DNA of 16,121 nt from DATGIQ01 sp035295665 (GTDB lineage Bacteria; Planctomycetota; Planctomycetia; Gemmatales; Gemmataceae): contig DATGIQ010000050.1 of assembly GCA_035295665.1 (NCBI GenBank), positions 1 through 16,121 on the forward strand. The letters are read 5' to 3'. The translations under genes were made by a program, and so were the position numbers. The notes below the pieces were generated by a model. It ran no database searches. It saw only the letters and a list, made by a program, of their open reading frames with translations, and was not told where the DNA came from. Every line of letters starts with the position of its first letter. The first letter of the stretch is position 1. Positions 7,558 to 13,210 of this stretch are shown piece after piece.

Positions 7558-7597
7558 AGCTTGTTTTCGTGGTTCTCGAGGACGGTCCGAGGACTCA

Positions 7598-7669
7598 GCA
7601 GGTTGCAAACCTGACGCGCCCGCGAAGGGAATTGTGATCCTTCGCTGGCGCGTCAGGCTTGTACCCTGC
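7598..7669. repeat. REP-like inverted repeat, copy 1
   Basis: The core arms 7610-7628 and 7639-7657 pair at 18 of 19 positions, and weaker pairing extends outward to 7598 and 7669. The arm sequence (CCTGACGCGCC then GCGAAGG) recurs at 12481-12538, so this is a dispersed element, not a gene-specific terminator. It sits 30-100 nt beyond the hemH stop and could also end hemH transcripts. Confidence 0.7.
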
Positions 7670-7701
7670 AAGATCGTACATGGTCCTTGAGCGCGGATGG
7701 A

Positions 7702-8679
7702 TTACACCCAACCGGTGCCTTCCTCCAGCACCAGCGTACGCAGGGCTTCAATCCAGGCCGGGTGATCGTTTAAACAGCGACATTGGTGCAACGATTCACC
7801 GCCGGCATGCTGAAATAGTTCACGGGCCTCGAAGCCGATTTCATCAACGGTTTCCAGGCAGTCGGCCGTGAATCCGGGAGTGGCCACGAACACGCGCTTG
7901 ACCCCCCGGGCGACAAGCTGCCGCAGCGTTTCATCTGTGTAAGGCTGCAACCATAAATCCTTGCCGAAGAGCGACTGAAATGATTGCGTCCAGCGACCGG
8001 TGGGCCAGGCGAGGCGTTCCAGCAATAGTTCCGTCGTTTTCTCAACCTGCTTGGGATACGGATCGCCGCGCTGGACATATTTCACAGGAAGGCCATGAAA
8101 GCTCAACAGAAAGTGGTCCGGCTCCCAGGGCAGCTTGGCCAACTCTTCGCCGATGACCTTGGTCACCGCGTCCAGATAAGCGGGATGTGCATAGTAAGGT
8201 GGCACCACGCGCAAGGCCGGTACCCGCCGTTCCTGCATCAACGCCTTGAACAGCACGTCGGTGGCCGACGCCGTCGTGGTGGCCGAATACTGCGGATACA
8301 TCGGCACCACGATGAGCCGCTCCACGCCGGCGTCGACCATCTCCCGCACGGCCTTGGCGACCGAGGGGTTGCCCACCTGCATGCCGAAGCGGACCAAGAG
8401 CCCGGGCAACTGCCGCTGCAGCGCTTCAGTCTGAAGCCGTGTAAAGTGCAACAGCGGCGATCCGGTTTGGGCATTCCAGATCCGTCGGTACTTGACAGCG
8501 GATTGTTGCGGCCGGGAGAGCAAGATCCGAAAATTGAGAATGAACCACCAGGGTAGACGGGGAGCTTCAATGACACGGCGATCGCTGAGGAATTGCCGCA
8601 GATAGCGCCGCAATGCGGGTGTGGTGGGCGCATCGGGAGTACCGAGCTGAATCAGCAGCACGCCGGGGATCGGTCGCAT
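7702..8679 (-). CDS. hemH: Ferrochelatase
   Basis: 325 residues, the usual length for bacterial ferrochelatases, which insert Fe2+ into a porphyrin (protoporphyrin IX or coproporphyrin III) in the last part of haem synthesis. It opens with VLLIQLGTPDAP, matching the family start (LLxNLGTP). LLSFHGLPVKYVQRGDPY (191-208) is the ferrochelatase signature and contains the catalytic His195. PGFTADCLETVDEIG (268-282) carries the second conserved acidic residue, Glu276. MYPQYSATTTAS (127-138) is also typical. It has no membrane segment, so it is cytosolic or peripheral. The start codon has no strong Shine-Dalgarno sequence. A nested inverted repeat begins 14 nt upstream, so the promoter must lie within or beyond it, or transcription comes from the ferredoxin gene. 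Which porphyrin it uses cannot be settled from the sequence. Confidence 0.96.
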   Translation of the reverse strand: MRPIPGVLLIQLGTPDAPTTPALRRYLRQFLSDRRVIEAPRLPWWFILNFRILLSRPQQSAVKYRRIWNAQTGSPLLHFTRLQTEALQRQLPGLLVRFGMQVGNPSVAKAVREMVDAGVERLIVVPMYPQYSATTTASATDVLFKALMQERRVPALRVVPPYYAHPAYLDAVTKVIGEELAKLPWEPDHFLLSFHGLPVKYVQRGDPYPKQVEKTTELLLERLAWPTGRWTQSFQSLFGKDLWLQPYTDETLRQLVARGVKRVFVATPGFTADCLETVDEIGFEARELFQHAGGESLHQCRCLNDHPAWIEALRTLVLEEGTGWV

Positions 8680-8692
8680 AGGGTCATTTTAA

Positions 8693-8760
8693 GAACCACG
8701 AACCCAAAGGGGTCTGGAACTTTGATTGCCGAGTTCCAAATATCTTTGGGTTCGTGGTTC
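8693..8760. repeat. Nested inverted repeat (GGAACT-type repeat, copy 2)
   Basis: The outer arms 8693-8709 and 8744-8760 are perfectly complementary over 17 bp (GAACCACGAACCCAAAG). Nested inside is a second perfect 7-bp stem, 8715-8721 with 8732-8738 (TGGAACT/AGTTCCA), around a 10-nt loop. The inner unit recurs at 7528-7557 in the opposite orientation. It lies between the ferredoxin and hemH genes on the minus strand, where it could act as a transcription barrier, an RNA stability element or a miniature mobile palindrome. Confidence 0.8.
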
Positions 8761-8792
8761 CAAACACCCGGCCGTTCGATTGCGAAGAGAAG

Positions 8793-8854
8793 ACGGCGAG
8801 CGGGACAATCGAAAACCGGAGCCACCACCTCGCCATCATGGACGCGCTCGCCGT
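8793..8854. repeat. Inverted repeat with long loop
   Basis: ACGGCGAGCG (8793-8802) and its exact complement (8845-8854) flank a 42-nt loop, in the 272-nt gap between the ferredoxin and hemH genes. Short open frames cross it on the minus strand, none with convincing protein character. Its function is not evident. Confidence 0.4.
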
Positions 8855-8951
8855 GCGAATCCGGGTTTGCCGCTTGGGATCGAACGGCTCTTACCGAGGA
8901 GAGGTTGGCAAACGGCGCGCGACCCGAAAGTACAACCTGGGCGCTGGGAGT

Positions 8952-9263
8952 TTACTTCTTCTTGCACTCCGGACCTTCCTTGGGATCGTGCTTCTCAGTA
9001 ATATGCGCTTCGCCGCCGGCCTCCTTGAGCGCTGCGGATTTTTCCGCATTCATCGGCGTGTATTGGGTCCACTGGGGTGGGACGTTGGCTTCGGCGTAAA
9101 TGGCCTCCACCGGGCATTCCGGCACACAGGCTTCACAATCGATACAATCGACCGGGTCGATATAAAGCATTACGTCATCTTGATAAAAACACTCCACTGG
9201 GCAAACGACCACGCAATCGGTGTACTTACAATCGTGGCAAGGCTCGCATACGGTGTGAGTCAT
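8952..9263 (-). CDS. fdxA: Seven-iron ferredoxin ([3Fe-4S][4Fe-4S])
   Basis: 103 residues from the ATG at 9263, chosen because AAAGGA lies upstream and the product then begins at the usual ferredoxin N-terminus (MTHTVCEPCHDCKYTDC). The frame extends to 9326 but that part is not ferredoxin-like. The cysteine pattern matches Azotobacter ferredoxin I shifted by one residue. C9, C17 and C50 should bind [3Fe-4S]; C21, C40, C43 and C46 should bind [4Fe-4S]; C12 and C25 are extra. Key stretches are CKYTDCVVVCPVECFY and DCIDCEACVPECPVEAIY. It is a small cytosolic electron carrier. The tail after residue 85 ends in a charged segment (KHDPKEGPECKKK) with a further Cys100. The partner enzyme is unknown; hemH is the next gene downstream. 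Confidence 0.95.
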   Translation of the reverse strand: MTHTVCEPCHDCKYTDCVVVCPVECFYQDDVMLYIDPVDCIDCEACVPECPVEAIYAEANVPPQWTQYTPMNAEKSAALKEAGGEAHITEKHDPKEGPECKKK

Positions 9264-9484
9264 GCGCGTACGGTCCTTTCTACTGACGAGGCGAGAAACC
9301 ACCTGGCCCGTCTCGAACCGGCTCACGGTCGGAGATTCGGGGGACGGGGTTCACCGGCGCCCATCCCCAGGTCGGCGGGCCTAAACAAGTTTGCTTCTAG
9401 GCATACCAACTTCAATCGCAATTGTCCAGGGGCTAGCACGGTTCCGCGCACGGAAATCGAAGGAATCGTCACGGGGCATCCCAC

Positions 9485-11890
9485 CTATTTGCCGCCGATG
9501 TCCACTGCCGCCATGCGGTGGCGCGCGTCCGCCGCATAAATGCCATTGGGCATGAGTGCCAAGTAGCGCTGCAAGCACAGCCGGGCCGACGGCAGATCGT
9601 TCGCCATCCGGTAGGCCTGGGCCAAGTTCAAATACGCTGGCTCGAAATGCAGGTTGCAGCGCAAGGCATTCTTGAACGCGTCCACTGCTTGGCCGGGTCG
9701 TGTCTCCAGCAGGGCCAAACCCAGAAGGTTGAATTTGCGCGGATCGCGCGGCCGGCGGTCACACTCATCTTCCATGATCCGCTGGAGCGCGGCCAAGCGC
9801 TTGTTCTCATACAGAATTTTCCCGATTTGAAGGAGGACGTGCAGGTTCTGCTCGTGCTGCTTTTTCTTCAACAGGCTCTGAAACACTTGCTCGGCCGCTT
9901 CCGCCTTGCCCTCCTTCAGAATCTCCACGGCGCGGTCGAGGTCCGGATCGGTCGATGACGCCAAGATCGCCGCGGCCGCGGCCGGCTCATTGGTCAAAAT
10001 CAAGCTCCTTCCATCTGCCTGTCGAAGGATCGCCCCCAAAGATACATCCGGGGCCGTCCGGTCCCGAGCGCCCGATTGATCATGCAGGTTATGCCGGGCC
10101 CAATCGCTCACGCTGGCAAAAGGATTGGCTGCATAGGCGAAAGGAGTTTCCACAACGAGTTCCGGCGCGGATTTCTCGGTCGGCAGGAGAGGGCTCTTCG
10201 TCAAATGCCAGCGGGCGCCATGGTGCCGGACCAGATAATCGCCCTCCAGCGCTCCAAGAATTAACGTGAGCGCGGGATCAACCACCGGCGACAGTCTTAG
10301 TCTCTGGAGTTCTCGCCGCTGTCGGCCGAGACCTTTGAGGGTTGCGGGCGGGTCCACTTGGAAGTGCTGGCGATAGAGTCGGTTGTAGGTCTCCGCCAAC
10401 CGGGCGACGGCGTCCGGCGAGGGAGCTGGTCCATCTTGGGCCGCGGGTACCTTTGCCTCTTGAAGAACCTCGTTGAGTAGACGGGTCCAGGCCGCCGCAT
10501 CACGGCCTGTGCGCTGAGGTTCGCGCAGCGCAAATTCCTGGGCGGCGGCAACGGAGATGCTCCGCAGAAGCAAGGTGGGTCTAGGTCCCTGTACCGCCAG
10601 GTAATAGAGCTGGCCATTGGTGCCCATGTTGGGGGAGAAACAGCCCCCTCCCCGGCTCCACTGGGTCTCCTCGTTCTTCGCCAAATCGTAGTGATAAAGG
10701 TCAACCGTTCCATGTTGACCGGCCGGTTCCTCCTCCCAGTAGTCGGGCGAAGGCGGTTCTTGACTGCGGGCATAGACCAGGGCCTGACTATCCGCTGTCC
10801 AGCAAACCGGCCCCGTTTGCGAAACGGGCGGGCTGACCGGCCGTGGTTCGCCCCCGGCCAAATCGACGACGAAGACGCGAAGATGCTCGGTATGTTCACC
10901 TTCGTGGCCGCGGTCGGAGACGAGAGCCAGCCGTGTTCCGTCGGGTGAAACGGCCAGATCGCGCCAGGCAGAAGCGCTGGCCGGCACCAAGACGCGGACT
11001 TCCTTGGTATTCAAGTCGCCGACCACAACTTCCGTGAGGTCCCGTGTCGGCCGTTTGCCCGGCACACCGAGCTTTGGTCGAGCCTGAGTACGGACGAAGA
11101 CCAACCGATGCGGTTCTGCCGGCAAACACACTGGCGACTCGCCATCGAAGGAGAGAACCTGCGAATCGCACAGGCCGTCCGATCGGCCGCTTTGCAAATC
11201 ATAGCGCAGTAAGTGTCCGCTTGCATCCGAACAGTAGATGAAGCGCTGATCCGGCGACCAGCAGAGTGGCCCGCGGTTGGATCTGTCCTGAGGGACCGCC
11301 ATCATCGGCGCCCTGGCCGGCGGATATCCTCTCCTTTGGAAGACGGGCACGGGCACGGATTGCATCACCGTTCCGACAATTTGCCGCGGACTGCCAACGG
11401 GCCCGGCGAACAGGCTTCCATCGATGATGTACGCCAGCTCGTCCCCTTGGGGAGAGACGGCCACCCGGTCGGGAAGGTGCTTCTTCAGCTTCCACATATC
11501 CGTCCCGATGTCGAGAAATCGTTGCCGTGCCGTGGACGGCTGGTTCGGTGCAACCGGCTCTGAGGGATCGCTCTCTGCTAGCTCCGCTGTCACCGGGTAA
11601 GGTGGGTTCGGAATCTCCTCCTCGGGCTCCTCGGTCAGGCCGGGCCCCGCGAAACCGGTCAGGGGAGCAGGCACCGTCATCGGTACGGCCCGGGGGACAG
11701 GAGGCGGTGGTGGTACGGCGGCGATGGGGCGGTTCAAGGCATCCACCAGGGCGATGCCCAGGATCAACCCCACACCCATGAGAACCACAACAGCGAGGAG
11801 GGCGCCGACCGCAAGAAGTCGCCAAATCGGAGCGATCCGGTAAAGCGGCACTGCTTCGGGGAGCTCCTCCAGGCGATCGTCCTCGTACAT
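9485..11890 (-). CDS. Membrane-anchored propeller/TPR protein
   Basis: 801 residues. A short cytoplasmic N-terminus is followed by one hydrophobic segment at about 24-48 (LLAVGALLAVVVLMGVGLIL) and a proline-rich linker (about 58-118), suggesting a bitopic membrane protein with its bulk outside the cytoplasm. Residues about 135-445 have TolB/PD40-like propeller motifs: VAVSPQGDELAYI, LCWSPDQRFIYCSD, LAVSPDGTRLALVSD and VCWTADSQALVYAR. Residues about 455-640 are of unknown fold. Residues about 650-800 contain TPR-like helices (NLLGLALLETRPGQAVDAFKNAL, AYLNLAQAYRMANDLPSARL). Both domains bind protein partners; no enzyme motif was seen. The start ATG (11888-11890) lies 3 nt after the stop of the SRPBCC gene, whose last codons (GCGAAGGGG) supply the ribosome binding site, implying translational coupling. 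Function unknown. Confidence 0.88.
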   Translation of the reverse strand: MYEDDRLEELPEAVPLYRIAPIWRLLAVGALLAVVVLMGVGLILGIALVDALNRPIAAVPPPPPVPRAVPMTVPAPLTGFAGPGLTEEPEEEIPNPPYPVTAELAESDPSEPVAPNQPSTARQRFLDIGTDMWKLKKHLPDRVAVSPQGDELAYIIDGSLFAGPVGSPRQIVGTVMQSVPVPVFQRRGYPPARAPMMAVPQDRSNRGPLCWSPDQRFIYCSDASGHLLRYDLQSGRSDGLCDSQVLSFDGESPVCLPAEPHRLVFVRTQARPKLGVPGKRPTRDLTEVVVGDLNTKEVRVLVPASASAWRDLAVSPDGTRLALVSDRGHEGEHTEHLRVFVVDLAGGEPRPVSPPVSQTGPVCWTADSQALVYARSQEPPSPDYWEEEPAGQHGTVDLYHYDLAKNEETQWSRGGGCFSPNMGTNGQLYYLAVQGPRPTLLLRSISVAAAQEFALREPQRTGRDAAAWTRLLNEVLQEAKVPAAQDGPAPSPDAVARLAETYNRLYRQHFQVDPPATLKGLGRQRRELQRLRLSPVVDPALTLILGALEGDYLVRHHGARWHLTKSPLLPTEKSAPELVVETPFAYAANPFASVSDWARHNLHDQSGARDRTAPDVSLGAILRQADGRSLILTNEPAAAAAILASSTDPDLDRAVEILKEGKAEAAEQVFQSLLKKKQHEQNLHVLLQIGKILYENKRLAALQRIMEDECDRRPRDPRKFNLLGLALLETRPGQAVDAFKNALRCNLHFEPAYLNLAQAYRMANDLPSARLCLQRYLALMPNGIYAADARHRMAAVDIGGK

Positions 11891-11893
11891 GGG

Positions 11894-12430
11894 TCACCCC
11901 TTCGCTTCTACGACGGCAACTTCGCCAAATTTCGCGGCCAATGCCCTTAAGTATTTCTCCAAAAACTGCGCAGGATTCATAAAAAAGCGAAACATCAGCC
12001 GGATGAGCGGATTGGCAATCTCTCCCTTCTCCGTGATGGCGACGCGCGAGCCCTCATCCAGGGTTATGATCTCAAATTCCCAGCACCCGGTAAAAGGCGA
12101 TTTCTCATCCGCGATGGTCCGAACCAACCGGCGCGGCGGCAGGCGTTCTGTTATCGCCAGCTTCATCAGAAAACCGCCTTTGTAGGTCTCCCGCCAGATC
12201 TCCCGCCCGTGCTGGTCCGGTAAGCGTTCCACGCGGAGAACCTCCGGATGCCAGGTTGGAACATTTTGAAAATCGGTAATGACCTGCCAGATTTTCTCCG
12301 ATGGCGCCGCAATCGTCAAGGAACGCGAGGCCACATGACTCCTGGGCAACAGCAAGCCGATGACGACCAGCAACACCGCCACTCCCACGAGCACGCCGAT
12401 CACCAGGATGATCCAACCAAAGATTCCCAT
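11894..12430 (-). CDS. Membrane-anchored SRPBCC (START/polyketide-cyclase-like) protein
   Basis: 178 residues from the ATG at 12430, chosen because AAGGAGG lies 7 nt upstream; the frame is open further to 12514, but that part covers a dispersed repeat. Residues about 4-28 (WIILVIGVLVGVAVLLVVIGLL) are one membrane segment. Residues about 35-150 look like the SRPBCC ligand-binding fold: SLTIAAPSEKIWQVITDFQN, then PTWHPEVLRVERL, IWRETYKGG and GCWEFEIITLDEGSRVAITEKG. Members bind small hydrophobic ligands in a deep cavity; the ligand here is unknown. A second amphipathic stretch (PLIRLMFRFFMNPAQFLEKYL) is usual at the C-terminal helix. The next gene starts 3 nt after its stop, so the two are probably one operon and may act at the same membrane. 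Confidence 0.87.
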   Translation of the reverse strand: MGIFGWIILVIGVLVGVAVLLVVIGLLLPRSHVASRSLTIAAPSEKIWQVITDFQNVPTWHPEVLRVERLPDQHGREIWRETYKGGFLMKLAITERLPPRRLVRTIADEKSPFTGCWEFEIITLDEGSRVAITEKGEIANPLIRLMFRFFMNPAQFLEKYLRALAAKFGEVAVVEAKG

Positions 12431-12443
12431 GCTTTTTCCTCCT

Positions 12444-12452
12444 TGCCAAGTT
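12444..12452 (-). promoter_or_regulatory. Ribosome binding site of the SRPBCC gene
   Basis: On the minus strand GGCAAGGAGG is followed by AAAAAGC and the ATG at 12430. This near-consensus site decides the start against the longer open frame. Confidence 0.65.
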
Positions 12453-12474
12453 CGGTCATGAATGCGTGATTGGG

Positions 12475-12546
12475 CAGACCACAAGCCTGCCGCGCCAGCG
12501 AAGGACCACACCATCCTTCACTCGCGCCTCAGGCTTGTAGGCTGCG
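12475..12546. repeat. REP-like inverted repeat, copy 2
   Basis: Arms 12481-12505 and 12514-12538 pair at 21 of 25 positions; the flanking GCAG/CTGC pairs extend it to 12475 and 12546. The arm motif ACAAGCCTG followed by GCGCCAGCGAAGGA matches copy 1 at 7598-7669. It fills most of the gap between the VOC gene's end and the SRPBCC gene's start, so it may separate the two transcripts. Confidence 0.7.
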
Positions 12547-12563
12547 GGTTCCGGTACCTTCAA

Positions 12564-13013
12564 TTACTGTGGGATTTTCGACGGATCGAAATCGGCGACG
12601 TTGGTGGCAAAGCTCCAGTGGTGGCCATCCGGGTCCTGGACGCTGCACATGCGGTCCCCCCAGAACATGGTCTGCGGCGGCTTGGAGCTCTTCGCCCCGG
12701 CCTTGATCGCCTGCGCGTACAGCGCGTCCACATCCTCGCAGTAGACATAGAGGCCGACCGGGGATTCGACCCCAGAGGTTGCCGGCGACTTCATGTTGTG
12801 CTCAGTCGACGCGCATTCCGGGCCAAACATGATGAGCGCATCTTGCCAGACCATTTCCACGTGGCCGGTGCGGCCGTCGGGGCCAGGCATTGCCATCTTC
12901 TTTTGGAAGCCAAAGGCGCGCTGGTAGAAATCGATCGCGGCATCGGCATCCTTGACGACAAGGTAAGGCGATAGCCACGGGGCTCCGCACGGACGCGCAG
13001 GTCGCTTGGACAT
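12564..13013 (-). CDS. VOC-family (glyoxalase/PhnB-like) protein
   Basis: 149 residues from the second of two adjacent ATGs. AAGGAG is 4 nt from the first (13016) and 7 nt from the second (13013), so 13013 is slightly favoured. It is one vicinal-oxygen-chelate domain pair: LSPYLVVKDADAAIDFYQRA opens the first beta-alpha-beta module, GHVEMVWQDALIMF closes it, then VGLYVYCEDVDALYAQAI and DRMCSVQDPDGHHWSFAT form the second. This arrangement is typical of PhnB-like or glyoxalase/bleomycin-resistance proteins. The particular reaction cannot be inferred: such genes can be isomerases, dioxygenases or resistance factors. It has no signal peptide, so it is cytoplasmic. It has its own strong promoter candidate in the region shared with bamA. 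Confidence 0.9.
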   Translation of the reverse strand: MSKRPARPCGAPWLSPYLVVKDADAAIDFYQRAFGFQKKMAMPGPDGRTGHVEMVWQDALIMFGPECASTEHNMKSPATSGVESPVGLYVYCEDVDALYAQAIKAGAKSSKPPQTMFWGDRMCSVQDPDGHHWSFATNVADFDPSKIPQ

Positions 13014-13064
13014 CATTCGTCTCCTTACAAAGAAACAGCAGAGGGAACCGAAAACACCGGGCCG

Positions 13065-13093
13065 AAAATACTCCATATCTGTACAAATGTCAA
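13065..13093 (-). promoter_or_regulatory. Promoter candidate for the VOC gene
   Basis: On the minus strand TTGACA (complement of 13088-13093) is followed after exactly 17 nt by TATTTT (complement of 13065-13070). This is a perfect -35 box with a 4-of-6 -10 box at the ideal sigma70-type spacing. It predicts a start about 45 nt before the ATG. Confidence 0.6.
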
Positions 13094-13130
13094 GATCTTT
13101 TTTGATCAGTTAGAGCTTGGCAACTCTCTC

Positions 13131-13159
13131 TTGACAGTTGTCACCTGATTGACTATTCC
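13131..13159 (+). promoter_or_regulatory. Promoter candidate for bamA
   Basis: TTGACA at 13131-13136, a 17-nt spacer, then TATTCC at 13154-13159. The -35 is perfect and the -10 is weak (3 of 6). The -35 overlaps a short palindrome, TGACA-GT-TGTCA (13132-13143), a possible operator half. The predicted transcript starts about 45 nt before the ATG at 13211. Confidence 0.45.
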
Positions 13160-13210
13160 CCCGCACTCCTTTTGCGCGGAAGTGCTTATTTCCCCCTCAG
13201 GGACGGATTC

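Larger units (their letters stand above)
7106..7701. other. 596-bp region without an intact gene
   Basis: This lies between the stop of the plus-strand HEAT/propeller gene and the stop of minus-strand hemH, so the flanking genes converge on it. It holds two tandem hairpins (7132-7181), an open minus-strand frame without a start (7197-7481), a plus-strand protein-like fragment (about 7367-7528), a GGAACT-type palindrome (7528-7557) and a REP-like hairpin (7598-7669). It looks like decayed coding DNA that has collected repeats. Confidence 0.6.

Noticed and set aside
7337..7690. 117-codon plus-strand open frame as an intact gene
   Set aside because: Only the part at about 7367-7528 looks like protein; the rest translates two palindromic repeats, and there is no ribosome binding site. 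Kept only as a possible relic.
9400..9428. Promoter for fdxA (TGGACA, 17 nt, TATGCC on the minus strand)
   Set aside because: The -10 is poor and the leader would be about 130 nt; not strong enough to list as a feature.
8754..9539. 261-codon plus-strand open frame
   Set aside because: It is antisense to fdxA and its upstream spacer. The ferredoxin cysteine pattern on the minus strand is unmistakable, and the plus-strand product has no recognisable character.
11199..11897. 232-codon minus-strand frame overlapping the propeller/TPR gene
   Set aside because: It is Arg/Gly/Pro-rich and featureless, whereas the alternative frame gives a membrane segment and propeller motifs.
7528..12546. CRISPR-like interpretation of the repeated palindromes
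   Set aside because: The copies are few, far apart, in different orientations and not separated by regular spacers; no cas genes are present.
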